From Anaerocolumna cellulosilytica (GTDB lineage Bacteria; Bacillota; Clostridia; Lachnospirales; Lachnospiraceae), in NCBI RefSeq assembly GCF_014218335.1, contig NZ_AP023367.1:1675501-1739500 (forward strand): a stretch of 64,000 nucleotides of DNA, read 5' to 3'. Of this stretch, positions 19,401 to 27,615 are shown one piece after another. The first letter of the stretch is position 1; the number at the start of each line of letters is the position of its first letter. The position numbers and the translations under genes were made by a program. The notes beneath the pieces are model-generated. The model was not told the DNA's origin. It searched no databases and was given only the letters and a program-made list of their open reading frames with translations.

Positions 19401-21952
19401 TTACAGGAGAAGGTAAAAACTGGAATGACTTAGAGATTCCTTTGGCCGCTTCTTATACCGGAAAGACCATAAAAATCAGATTTTTACTAACTTCTGATGG
19501 TTCTGTTGTTAAAACCGGCTGGTATATCGATTATGTATTAATTGATACAGCAAAAGAGGATACACAAAAAATTGGTTTAGCAGATAGAAAAACAAGTAAA
19601 AATGAACTTAATTCTACAGATAGCAAGAAAGAAACAGAAGTAAAAGATTTTCAGCTTACTTTAAACGCAAACGAAACAGTTGAACTTACAAAATATGAAA
19701 CAGTAAGCGATGAGGCTATTAGGTCTATTTCTTCCGTTACTACAGGGCTGCCAGTTGATGCGGTTGTTACGGTTCTTGAAACCGGACGAAGCGTAAAAAC
19801 GAGCCCGGCAGATGGCAGATATAAATTAAAACATGCCGTAAATGAAGATGAAGGAACCTGGACCTTAAGAGCAGAAGCCTATGGTTTTTATCCGTCAGAA
19901 GCAACGGTTCATTTAGAAGAAGATAAAACCGTCAGAAAGAACTTTGTCTTACAGGAGATACCAAAAGGCATAATCACAGGAAAGGTTGTAGACAGATATT
20001 CCGGTGAACCTGCGTCATTTGCAGCTATCCGGGTAAAAGAAGATTCTAAAATTCCGGTTGCTACTGCGAATGAAAACGGTGAATTTACAATAACTGATGT
20101 TTATGAGGGAACCTATACCCTTAAAGTGATTGCAGATGGATTTGAACCGGGTGAAGTAAGCGTTATTGTAGCAGGAGGGGAGGCTTCCAAGGTTGATATA
20201 CCTCTAAAGAGATTCGTAGGCTATGAGGAAGAAATCGTTTATGATGACGGAACCGGAGAAAACGCTCTTGTACTGAATGCTGTCGGTAATGGGCTGGCAA
20301 TTCGGGTAACACCTGCACAATATGGCAAAGTAAAAGGTGCGAATATATTCTTCTGGGGAAGTGATTGGCCAAACCCCGGCGGAAATCAAATCGGCATTAC
20401 ACTGTATGATACGGATGATAATGGAAATCCTGTAAAATTGAACGTTCAGCCTAAGATTGTTGAGATTGTCAGAGGAGAATGGAATTATATTGATTTATCA
20501 GAATTTGGTTTTTCTACTGCCAGAGATTTCTTCATTGCAACTTATCAGACAGGAGTAGGAACTGCTTCACCGGGAACCGGAATTGACGAAGCGTCACCTT
20601 ATGGGGACAGATCCTATCTGTATGCCGGAGACACCTTCAAATCTCTGGCAGATGAAGATACAGAAGGGGGACTCATGATAAGGGCCAGAATGGAATACTC
20701 TGTAGATACCCCCGATATCACTAATTTGAAAGAGGTTAACTACACAAATAAAGATGCTATACTGGTAGAAGGTAAAGTAACAGCGGATGGAAAGGTTAAT
20801 TTGTATACAAATGGTGTGAAAGTAGATGAAGTAAATTCTGTGAATAAAACCTTCCGTAAAGAGATTACACTGACGGAAGATAGAAGTATAATAACAGCAA
20901 CTTCAGAATTAAATGGGAAAGAAACAGAACCCTCTGTCGGAAAGCTGGTAATTAAAGATAAGGTTGCACCGCATTTGACGATAACCAGTCCGGCTGACGG
21001 TTTGGTAACAAAGGACAGAGTAGTAGATATTGTTGGAACGGTACAAGACGATTACTTTGATAGAGTGGAAATTAACGATGAAAAAGTGGAAGTCGTTGAT
21101 GGATCCTTTGTATTAGAAAAGATTGTACGTAAAGGTGAAAACGTATTTACAGTAAAAGCATTTGACTTGGCAGGTAATGTGACAGAAGAGACCGTTCGTG
21201 TTATCCTTAAAAGTGATTTGCCGTTTATTATGGATCTACAGCCGGTAGAAGATATCTCTGTAACACCGGGTGAAACTGTAACAGTCAGCTTTAGAAGTGA
21301 ACCGGAAGGAAAGGGAGCATTTAGAGTGGTGCTTCCAAGCGGAAGCTTAGTTCAGGCAGATAATGCAATTGTTATGGAAGAAGTAGAAGCTGGTTTCTAT
21401 GTAGGTACATGGGTTGCGCCGGAAGCTGTTATCACCGGACTTGCTATTGAAGCAGAATTTACAGATAAAGCAGGCAATAAGGTGAGTGCTGTGGCAGAAG
21501 GTAAAATCAATGTTGTAGCAGAACAGACAATTAGAGAGCTGACACCTTCACAGGATATTACCTTAAGCGGTGGAGAAGTATTAACCATAAGTTTTAGAAG
21601 TAAAGAAGGGGGAGAAGCTGCTTACAGGTTGGTTTACCCTGGATTTAACGTAACAAAAGTAGCTGCTGTTTCCATGGCAGAGGTTACCCCTGGGTATTAT
21701 GTTAGTACCTGGATAGCTCCGGCTAACACAAAAATCAGTGGTTTGGTAGTGGAAGTGATTTATACCGATGCTGCTGGAAATAAGACTACGGCAACTGCTG
21801 AAGGAATTGTAAATGTTGTTGAGACGGAAACTGATAATAAAAATACGATAAAAGCAGATATTGTAGAAAAAGTTATTCTGCCGAATAAGCTGGACACCAC
21901 AGAAACCCCCATTATACCAATTGTTCCTATCGAGCCTAAAGTAACAAAATAA
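16406..21952 (+). CDS. Giant secreted subtilisin-like (S8) protease, bacillopeptidase F type
   Basis: 1,848 residues. An N-terminal signal peptide (to about residue 32) and a propeptide are followed by an S8 domain with D223 (GIIDTGA), H272 (HGTH) and S443 (GTSMSAP). Behind it come Ig-like sequence, two MAM-like jelly rolls (each starting DFE and containing (G/E)W-x-WG-x-P, around 635-790 and 893-1050) separated by a fibronectin type III domain, two carboxypeptidase-regulatory-like domains (~1115-1270), further Ig-like domains, and two tandem ~95-residue units (from about 1612 and 1710) starting D-I-(S/T)-x-x-x-GE. There is no LPXTG or S-layer motif, so it is probably released or held non-covalently. 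It degrades external protein. An alternative ATG at 16418 would remove four residues; both have ribosome sites. Confidence 0.92.
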   Translation: MGVKMNKGRVRKIITVLLLIVMSFNTVAAALAESNQSSPISSVKEELRTESMHKIDANFTDSVSEGEYAEAIVYLKSQVDSMGVANEAKSQLSSLLTPYKSKIEVRKEVIGALKDTAEDTQQKLIKYLDQEEEKGTLTEYKPYYIINAIYVKATKEVIENISYMTEVEKIYENKIVKIDEPKVNAGEIQANADGVEWNIERIRANEVWGLGIDGTGVVVGIIDTGATWNHPALRTKWRGYNPNDPSNPSPAGNWYDPINGSTLPADEASIPHGTHVLGTILGQEPDGSNKIGAAPGATWIAAKAFTPTGGSDSNILAAAEWMLAPGGDPAAAPDIINNSWGGASGLDEWFKPMVTAWRAAGIIPVFSSGNERNAPAPPASVSAPANYPESFAVGALDINNKRGDFSRRGPGPYGNFKPDVIAPGVNIRSSVPGGYEGGWDGTSMSAPAVSGTMALILSANNSLSIEEVETLLKETAVPLEDSDDSGYPNHGYGYGLIDAFEAVSRIAGGTGIIEGKVLVEGEDLENPVILHNQEVFETYSGSGIQIKAEISDDVSVIDTELLAKSTGKSYWVTLPLTKVSGNYKSGVYSGTITDDIIGQSGFSYKIKARDYDGNVVTTEEYKVAIKFGAVPDEYATDFESYPIGWKLGGDWQWGEPATGIGPTPLSGTKLLATNLSGNYSGSGDYALVSVPIDLRNTNLEFAQFRVNHWFDFENNRDKGTIFVTKDFGETWTQVGPAYTGTQNVWKEVVINLNSYIGSPNPVFIAFRVTTDSSVQKAGWYLNDAKLIATDTQAPAVPTNLSGKIVFSTVALKWNAAPDNDIYGYKIYRSDAADGEYTVVGETSGTTYGDSDITSDSTYYYKVATVDFAGNESALTAPLRVKVGTLGAYVYLADFENDNGNFTTGGTNNSWEWGVPKSGPGAALYGEKVWATSLAGNYLNSSNAYIESPEIQLPADENSVLTVGQWYEIENKYDKGYIQIAQKTGDSWSAWADIAPGGFFTGEGKNWNDLEIPLAASYTGKTIKIRFLLTSDGSVVKTGWYIDYVLIDTAKEDTQKIGLADRKTSKNELNSTDSKKETEVKDFQLTLNANETVELTKYETVSDEAIRSISSVTTGLPVDAVVTVLETGRSVKTSPADGRYKLKHAVNEDEGTWTLRAEAYGFYPSEATVHLEEDKTVRKNFVLQEIPKGIITGKVVDRYSGEPASFAAIRVKEDSKIPVATANENGEFTITDVYEGTYTLKVIADGFEPGEVSVIVAGGEASKVDIPLKRFVGYEEEIVYDDGTGENALVLNAVGNGLAIRVTPAQYGKVKGANIFFWGSDWPNPGGNQIGITLYDTDDNGNPVKLNVQPKIVEIVRGEWNYIDLSEFGFSTARDFFIATYQTGVGTASPGTGIDEASPYGDRSYLYAGDTFKSLADEDTEGGLMIRARMEYSVDTPDITNLKEVNYTNKDAILVEGKVTADGKVNLYTNGVKVDEVNSVNKTFRKEITLTEDRSIITATSELNGKETEPSVGKLVIKDKVAPHLTITSPADGLVTKDRVVDIVGTVQDDYFDRVEINDEKVEVVDGSFVLEKIVRKGENVFTVKAFDLAGNVTEETVRVILKSDLPFIMDLQPVEDISVTPGETVTVSFRSEPEGKGAFRVVLPSGSLVQADNAIVMEEVEAGFYVGTWVAPEAVITGLAIEAEFTDKAGNKVSAVAEGKINVVAEQTIRELTPSQDITLSGGEVLTISFRSKEGGEAAYRLVYPGFNVTKVAAVSMAEVTPGYYVSTWIAPANTKISGLVVEVIYTDAAGNKTTATAEGIVNVVETETDNKNTIKADIVEKVILPNKLDTTETPIIPIVPIEPKVTK

Positions 21953-21980
21953 GATAGAAAGCAATAGAGAAAAATAAAAG

Positions 21981-22031
21981 GACGTATTACAAGCTGACTT
22001 TTTAGGTTCAGCAGGTAATGCGTCTTTTTTG
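21981..22031 (+). terminator. Intrinsic terminator after the subtilase gene
   Basis: Arms 21981-21990 and 22015-22024 with an inner AGCTGAC/GTTCAGC helix, then T6. Confidence 0.85.
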
Positions 22032-22775
22032 TAGGGCTGTCTTTAAAAAACCACCGGCTAGGCCGGTGGATCCCAGTCGCTTCTAGCGTTTTCATAAGAA
22101 AACTCCTCTGTTATAATAAGTGTGGGTCTCAAACCGCACCAAAATAACAAAGGAGGTATCCATATGGATAAGAACAGATTATCACATACAACATGGGAAT
22201 GCAAATATCATATTGTGTTTGCACCCAAATTTAGAAGGCAGATAATTTATGGAAACATTAAAGCAGATGTGGCAAACATTTTGAGTACACTATGTAAAAG
22301 AAAAGGCGTAGAAATAATCGAGGCAGAGTGTTGTCGAGATCATATACACATGCTGGTGAGAATACCCCCCAACATTAGTGTGTCAGAATTTATGGGATAC
22401 TTAAAGGGAAAAAGCTCGCTAATGATATTCGATAGACATGCAAATTTAAAATATAAGTATGGAAATCGAAAATTTTGGTGTAGAGGGTATTTTGTAGACA
22501 CTGTAGGAAAAAATGCAAAGAAAATAGAGGCATATATCCGAAATCAGCTCATGGACGATCAAGCAGAAGAGCAACTAACACTAAAAGAGTATATCGACCC
22601 GTTTACGGGTGAGCCAGTAATTAAAGGCAAATAATTAAGCCCTTGTAAGGGTTAGCTAGTGAAAGTGGTGCGTTTGGGGCCTTTACTTTCGAAGGGCCTT
22701 TGAGGCCCAAGCCGGTATTAGTCCCTTACAGGGACAGAGCAAACCACCAGTTCACACTGGTGGTCCTGATTTAAA
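22031..22775 (+). mobile_element. IS200-type insertion sequence (tnpA only)
   Basis: About 740 bases holding one transposase gene and no tnpB. Both ends carry the subterminal hairpins this family uses instead of inverted repeats: left 22051-22058/22062-22069 (CCACCGGC-TAG-GCCGGTGG), right 22744-22750/22757-22763 (CCACCAG/CTGGTGG). GC-rich hairpins also follow tnpA around 22695-22725. It sits exactly between the subtilase terminator and the hypA stop. The outer boundaries are estimates, because IS200 elements make no target duplication. Confidence 0.85.
22164..22634 (+). CDS. tnpA: IS200/IS605-family Y1 HUH transposase TnpA
   Basis: 156 residues from the ATG at 22164, which has AAAGGAGG upstream (the longer frame from 22122 lacks one). 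It has the IS200 pattern: WECKYHIVFAPK-x-RR at the start, the HUH metal motif in DHIHMLVRIPP, the SSLMIFDR-x-NLKYKYG segment with FWCRGYFVDTVG, and the nucleophilic tyrosine region KKIEAYIRNQ. Length and motifs are complete, so it may be active. It cuts and pastes single-stranded DNA during replication. Confidence 0.95.
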   Translation: MDKNRLSHTTWECKYHIVFAPKFRRQIIYGNIKADVANILSTLCKRKGVEIIEAECCRDHIHMLVRIPPNISVSEFMGYLKGKSSLMIFDRHANLKYKYGNRKFWCRGYFVDTVGKNAKKIEAYIRNQLMDDQAEEQLTLKEYIDPFTGEPVIKGK

Positions 22776-22783
22776 ATAGGAAA

Positions 22784-23125
22784 TTAACTACATTCAATTT
22801 GTTTAATAATCATATCATTCCCCTCTAAAATCTCCATGTCAAAACTTTTGCAATCCGGACAGCTTAAATCACTGTATACTGCATTAAATACCCGTCCGCA
22901 GCTTTTGCATTTCACAATGCCCGGTATAATAATAAGTTCAAGCTCAGTTTTCTCCATAAAGGTTTTATAGGTTGCAGCCGGAAAACATTGTTCCAGATAT
23001 CGCGGTACAATGCCTGAGAGTTCACCTACTTCTATAACCAGCTTATGTACTTTGGTCAGATTCTGTTCTTTTATAATTCCCTCAATGGTATGAACCATTG
23101 AATTTATTACACCAAGTTCGTGCAT
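22784..23125 (-). CDS. hypA: Nickel metallochaperone HypA
   Basis: 113 residues, the usual HypA length. It starts MHE, whose His2 binds nickel, and has a zinc site made of two CxxC motifs (CKSCGR and CPDCKS). HypA loads nickel with HypB into [NiFe]-hydrogenases, or in some bacteria urease. The gene begins 3 bases after the stop of the oxidoreductase gene, so it is the last gene of the hypB - oxidoreductase - hypA operon. The insertion sequence starts a few bases beyond its stop, and the right-end hairpin may act as its terminator. No hydrogenase gene lies in the window. Confidence 0.95.
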   Translation of the reverse strand: MHELGVINSMVHTIEGIIKEQNLTKVHKLVIEVGELSGIVPRYLEQCFPAATYKTFMEKTELELIIIPGIVKCKSCGRVFNAVYSDLSCPDCKSFDMEILEGNDMIIKQIECS

Positions 23126-23128
23126 ACT

Positions 23129-25816
23129 TTAACCTCTTCTGCTAAGCCCTTCTTTAATAGAAGAAGCGGCAATCTTCCCGGTACGGACAATGGCATTGGC
23201 AGCGATTTTAACCGGAAGTTTTTCATAGGTATCTGGAACAGAGTTGTAGTTGCGGGTAAGGTGTATGGCATCAAATTTGCACTTTGTAGTACACATACCA
23301 CATCCAAAGCACATGTAACTGTTTATTTCAACAGCACCGCAGCTTAAACAGCGTTTGGTTTCTTCTTGTAATTGTTCTTCCGTAAAGGTAAGACGGTCGT
23401 CTAAAAAGCTGCCTTTTTTCTCAGGAGAATGTCTCGGACGTTGCCTTGGTGCCTTGTTAAAGTCATATAAACCGGATATAGTATTCTTATCAAAAGAATG
23501 GTATTCCTTCCGGTCACGGCCATAAACAAGGGACTGACCCGGCTGTACATAACGGTGTATGGAAATAGCAGCTTCTTTTCCTGCTGCAATGGCATGAATA
23601 GCAAATTTTGGACCGGTACAGCAGTCACCCCCTGCAAAGATATCAGGTTCCATTGTCTGCCAGGTTAAACTATCTGCTGTGAGGGTATTATTAACACTTA
23701 GTTCTGCCTTACTTCCGGTAAGCAGATTACCCCACTCTATGGACTGACCGATAGACAACAGTACCGCATCTGCTTTTACGATTATCGTATCATCCTCATT
23801 ATAAATCGGTGCAAAGCGGTGTTCCTTGTCAAAAACCCTGTTACATTTTTTGAATTCCACACCGGTAACTTTACCGTCTTTGGTAAGAATACGTTTGGGT
23901 CCCCAGCCATTTTTAAAAATTACGTTATCTTGTTTGGCTTCTGAGATTTCCTCTGGCAGTGCCGGCATTTCATGAAGACTTTCAAGACAGTACAGACTGA
24001 CTTTCTTAGGATTCTGCCGGGCAGCAGTTCGGGCAACGTCTATTGCAACATTTCCTCCGCCGATAACTACTATGTTACCAGTAAGCTCTTCCTGGATGCC
24101 AAGGCTTACACCTCGTAAATATTCTACACCTGAAAGAACCCCTTTGGCATCTTCTCCTTCGAGATTAAGCATTCTCCCGCCCTGTGCGCCAATGGCAAGG
24201 TAAAAGGCCTCATACCCTTCCTTACGGAGGTTTTCAAGAGTAATATCTTTGCCGACTTCAATTCCTGTTTTAAAGGTAACACCCATTTCACGCAGGACAT
24301 CAATTTCAGCATTAAGAACCTCTTTTTCCAAGCGGAAGGAAGGAATACCCAGTGTCAGCATACCTCCAAGCTTATGATGCTTTTCAAAAACGGTTACCTT
24401 ATAACCATCAATTGCCAGATAATACGCACAAGAGAGACCGGCGGGACCAGAACCGATAATAGCAATTTTATTACCCAGGTTATAACGCTTAGGAGGAATA
24501 TATCGGATGGTTTTATCTAGTTCTTTATCTGCAATAAACTTTTTGATTTCATCTATAGCAATCGGCTCATCGATATCTCCTCTGGTACATTCGTTTTCAC
24601 AGGAATGTGGGCAGATACGACCGCATACAGCGGGGAAAGGATTTTCTTTTTTTATAAGTTCCAGTGCATCCAGATAGCGCCCCTGTGCAGCTAGTTTTAT
24701 GTAACCTTGTACCGATATGTGGGCAGGACAGGTAGTTTTACAAGGAGAAGTTCCATCCTTAGATACATCCTGACGATTTTCCCGGTAGTTAAGATTCCAA
24801 TCGTCTTTCCTCCAAATGTGATTTCTGGAGGTGCGTTCCTTTTTCTCTGGATTAGAAGTCATAGAGCAGAGCTTCTGCCCAAGAGTTAAAGCATTCACAG
24901 GGCAGTGTTCTACGCATTGGCCACAGGCAACGCAGTTTTCTTTATTTACATTAGCTGTAAAGTTAGAGCGTATGGCATCCGGCGTATTAAAAAGAGTTGC
25001 AAGTCTCAGAGAAAAGCAGGAACAGCCGCAGCAGTTGCAAATTGCCGCAGATTCTCCAAGACCATCGGTATGAGGCATCTCATGCATAAGCCCGTTATCT
25101 TCAGCGAATTTTAAGATTTCCTTCGCTTCTTCCTTCGTAATCTTACGTCCCCTGCCGGTACGGATATAATACTCAGCACCCTCTCCCATCTGAATGCAGA
25201 TTTCATGTTCCATATGACCACAGCCCTCTTCAATTACCCGTCTTGACTGTCGGCAGGAGCAATCAGATACAGAGAAGGTATCATATTTATCAAGGTAGTA
25301 AGAGAGGCGTTCCCAGGGTTTTACATCCGGAATATCCTTAATTGCAGATTCCACAGGTATCACCCGCATCATTGCCATGCCCTCAGGAAATTTGGCTGCC
25401 ATGGGGGCAAGCCGGAGTCTGGTATACTCTTCGAATGCTTTTCCGATTTCAGGATGTTGTGAAAGTTGTTCCCGGTTATTTACCATCATTTCCAGCATGC
25501 CGGGGGCGAATATATTAACAAAATACCGGTCTTTATTATCCTCTTTGTCCGTCCAGACCTTGGCTACACCAGTATAGGCCAACTGATTAAGAATGGTTCT
25601 TAGTTCTTCCTCTGATTTTCCAGAGTGCTTTGCTATGTATTCGAAGGTGCGGGGTTTGCGGAGTCCGATAATCATAGCAATATCAGCCATATCATCTGTC
25701 ACGACACAGTTAAGAGAATAGTACTCCGGAGAGGTTTCATCGATTTTATTCATTATTCCTGCAATACCGCCAACCATTTTTGCAAGTTTTACTATTTTAG
25801 GTCTTAATTCGTCCAT
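23129..25816 (-). CDS. Multi-domain Fe-S/FAD oxidoreductase (GltD-like) in hyp operon
   Basis: 895 residues. Residues 1-290: a helical N-terminus, then a Cys-rich region (DCSCRQ, GCGHMEHEICIQMG, CNCCGCSC) found in clostridial Fe-S proteins. About 292-315: one 4Fe-4S motif, CVACGQCVEHCP. About 360-790: a GltD-like NAD(P)H:acceptor domain with Cys-rich lead (CKTTCPAHI, CGRICPHSCENECTRG), an FAD-binding GSGPAGLSCAYYL and an NAD(P)-binding GGGNVAIDVARTA. The C-terminus has CLSCG and a second 4Fe-4S motif CFGCGMCTTKC. It probably moves electrons between NAD(P)H and ferredoxin or a partner. It overlaps the end of hypB by 13 bases and is 3 bases from hypA, so a nickel-enzyme link is likely. Partner and substrate are unknown. 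Confidence 0.82.
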   Translation of the reverse strand: MDELRPKIVKLAKMVGGIAGIMNKIDETSPEYYSLNCVVTDDMADIAMIIGLRKPRTFEYIAKHSGKSEEELRTILNQLAYTGVAKVWTDKEDNKDRYFVNIFAPGMLEMMVNNREQLSQHPEIGKAFEEYTRLRLAPMAAKFPEGMAMMRVIPVESAIKDIPDVKPWERLSYYLDKYDTFSVSDCSCRQSRRVIEEGCGHMEHEICIQMGEGAEYYIRTGRGRKITKEEAKEILKFAEDNGLMHEMPHTDGLGESAAICNCCGCSCFSLRLATLFNTPDAIRSNFTANVNKENCVACGQCVEHCPVNALTLGQKLCSMTSNPEKKERTSRNHIWRKDDWNLNYRENRQDVSKDGTSPCKTTCPAHISVQGYIKLAAQGRYLDALELIKKENPFPAVCGRICPHSCENECTRGDIDEPIAIDEIKKFIADKELDKTIRYIPPKRYNLGNKIAIIGSGPAGLSCAYYLAIDGYKVTVFEKHHKLGGMLTLGIPSFRLEKEVLNAEIDVLREMGVTFKTGIEVGKDITLENLRKEGYEAFYLAIGAQGGRMLNLEGEDAKGVLSGVEYLRGVSLGIQEELTGNIVVIGGGNVAIDVARTAARQNPKKVSLYCLESLHEMPALPEEISEAKQDNVIFKNGWGPKRILTKDGKVTGVEFKKCNRVFDKEHRFAPIYNEDDTIIVKADAVLLSIGQSIEWGNLLTGSKAELSVNNTLTADSLTWQTMEPDIFAGGDCCTGPKFAIHAIAAGKEAAISIHRYVQPGQSLVYGRDRKEYHSFDKNTISGLYDFNKAPRQRPRHSPEKKGSFLDDRLTFTEEQLQEETKRCLSCGAVEINSYMCFGCGMCTTKCKFDAIHLTRNYNSVPDTYEKLPVKIAANAIVRTGKIAASSIKEGLSRRG

Positions 25817-26472
25817 AAATTAACCTCTTTTCTAAGCCAGTCAGTCCATTCGTCCATTCCCTCACCGGTTAAGGCACTGATTGGTATAATTTTCGCATGG
25901 GGATTTCGTGATTTAATATTTAATATACATTTTTCCAGGTCAAAATTAAAATGCGGCATAACATCTATTTTATTAAGTAAGACCACATCACAAATAGAGA
26001 ACATAAGTGGGTATTTAAGGGGTTTATCATCCCCTTCCGGTACGGATAGAATCATGGCATTTTTCACTGCCCCCGTATCGAATTCAGCAGGACAGACCAG
26101 ATTGCCCACATTTTCAAGAATTACTAAGTCCGCATCTGCTGCATCCAGCCCGTCAAGCCCTTGACGGGTCATCTCTGCATCTAGATGGCACATACCGCCG
26201 GTATGTAGTTGGATAACCTTAGCTCCGGTCTTTTGTATGGTACGTGCATCTACATCAGAGTCAATATCAGCCTCCATGACACCTATTTTAAAATCCTCCT
26301 GTAAGGCATAAATGGTTCGAGTCAGAGTAGTGGTCTTACCTGCTCCGGGGCTGGACATAAGATTTAATAAATATCTGTTTTTTTCTTTTAATTCCTGGCG
26401 AAGCTTTTGTGCCTGCTGGTCGTTGTCTTTAAAGACACTCGCCTTTATTTCCAAAATCTTGAATTCTTCCAT
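25804..26472 (-). CDS. hypB: Nickel-inserting GTPase HypB
   Basis: 222 residues. G-protein motifs are clear: P-loop SSPGAGKTT, the ADIDSDVDA switch region, HTGGMCHLDAEM with the metal-binding Cys-His of the G domain, the ENVGNLVCPAEFD segment and NKID. The N-terminal high-affinity CxxCGC nickel motif and the His-rich stretch of some HypB proteins are absent. It uses GTP to drive nickel delivery with HypA. The ATG at 26472 has AAGGAAGGAG upstream; the frame runs on to 26544 but without a ribosome site. First gene of its operon, with a promoter at 26550-26578. Confidence 0.94.
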   Translation of the reverse strand: MEEFKILEIKASVFKDNDQQAQKLRQELKEKNRYLLNLMSSPGAGKTTTLTRTIYALQEDFKIGVMEADIDSDVDARTIQKTGAKVIQLHTGGMCHLDAEMTRQGLDGLDAADADLVILENVGNLVCPAEFDTGAVKNAMILSVPEGDDKPLKYPLMFSICDVVLLNKIDVMPHFNFDLEKCILNIKSRNPHAKIIPISALTGEGMDEWTDWLRKEVNLWTN

Positions 26473-26549
26473 ATAATAGCTCCTTCCTTTATGAGACCGG
26501 TAGATTAAGATAAGTAAATAGTAATATAGTTTATTTTTTAACAATTATA

Positions 26550-26578
26550 ATTATAGAATATTACTTAAATACAAGCAA
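26550..26578 (-). promoter_or_regulatory. SigA-type promoter of the hypB operon
   Basis: Read on the minus strand: TTGCTT (26578-26573), a 17-base spacer, TATAAT (26555-26550). Confidence 0.6.
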
Positions 26579-26617
26579 TATTACTATAAAAAACTGTCAT
26601 TTTTGCTGAAAAATATG

Positions 26618-26647
26618 TTGAATTATGTAAATAATATATGATAAAAT
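26618..26647 (+). promoter_or_regulatory. Likely promoter of the FadR-type gene
   Basis: TTGAAT (26618-26623), an 18-base spacer, TAAAAT (26642-26647). The palindrome TGGTATGACCA follows immediately. Confidence 0.5.
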
Positions 26648-26659
26648 GAAGTTGGTTTC

Positions 26660-26670
26660 TGGTATGACCA
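26660..26670. promoter_or_regulatory. FadR-subfamily operator TGGTATGACCA
   Basis: It matches the FadR-subfamily consensus TNGTNNNACNA exactly and lies just downstream of the expected transcription start, ahead of a FadR-type regulator gene. Autorepression is the natural reading; an effect on the divergent hypB operon, whose promoter is about 85 bases away, is possible. Confidence 0.6.
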
Positions 26671-26763
26671 GAGCCAGGATTTGAAAAGACTTGTTCTAAA
26701 AGAGGGTATTGCATTGCAATTGCCTAAACTTAACGCATGTCCTAGATTAAGAAGGAGGAGCAT

Positions 26764-27498
26764 ATGGAATTTGAAAAACTTACTACACACAGTCTTAAGA
26801 ATATGTTTGTCTGTCAAATTCGTGACAAGATTTTATCAGGGCAACTGACGGTCGGAAGCCGGTTACCCTCAGAACGAGAACTTGCCAAGCAGATGCAGGT
26901 CAGTCGTACAGTTGTTAACAGTGGATTTACAGAGCTTGAAAACCAGGGCTTTTTAGAGATACTGCCAAGACGAGGAGTTTTTATAGCAGATTATGGAAAG
27001 AATGGGAATATAAATACTTTAAATGCTATTATGGAGTATCATGGAGACACACTGGGCCAATCTGAGATTCGGTCTATCCTGGAAGTCCGCCGGGGACTGG
27101 AGCATCTGGTTACGGATTCTGTTATAAAAGTAGCCTCAGATGAGGAGATATATGGATTAGAGGGGCTTCTAGAAGAAATAGCAGAGGCTAAAAATGTTGA
27201 AGAAGTGGTTTCAGGAACCTTTGCCTTTCATCATAGACTATCTGTTATCAGCCAGAACAGTATTATGCCTTTACTTTACATATCTTTTAAACCGGTGGTG
27301 ACACAGCTATGGAAACGCTTCTGCCAATATTACGGTAAGGAAGTTCTTTATGATAGTGTACTTTGTCTGTATAAATGTTTAAAGAAGAGAGATATGATTT
27401 CTGCAAGAAGCTGTACGGATAAACGTCTTAATGATGCAATAGCGGAAGGACACCAGATATTTAAAACTAATGATTTAAAAAACGTAACAGCTCAATAA
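26764..27498 (+). CDS. GntR family regulator, FadR subfamily
   Basis: 244 residues. The N-terminal GntR winged helix spans about 10-75 (LPSERELAKQMQVSRTVVNSGFTELENQGFLEILPRRG, seen in parts); the all-helical FadR/FCD ligand domain covers ~95-230 with a family-like E-x-R-x-x-LE helix (SILEVRRGLEHLV) and FHHRL. GAAGGAGG precedes the ATG. Members respond to organic acids or sugar acids. Its operator lies at 26660 and it is divergent from hypB, so it is the best candidate regulator of the nickel operon. Confidence 0.92.
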   Translation: MEFEKLTTHSLKNMFVCQIRDKILSGQLTVGSRLPSERELAKQMQVSRTVVNSGFTELENQGFLEILPRRGVFIADYGKNGNINTLNAIMEYHGDTLGQSEIRSILEVRRGLEHLVTDSVIKVASDEEIYGLEGLLEEIAEAKNVEEVVSGTFAFHHRLSVISQNSIMPLLYISFKPVVTQLWKRFCQYYGKEVLYDSVLCLYKCLKKRDMISARSCTDKRLNDAIAEGHQIFKTNDLKNVTAQ

Positions 27499-27615
27499 GT
27501 AGTTCTCAATAATCAGACTAAAAAATTCAGGAACCAAAGCTACAAGACCCTCGTCTAATGTATGTAAACAGCAAATACAAACAATACTATATAGAATTAC
27601 GAGGAGGTCATTCAT

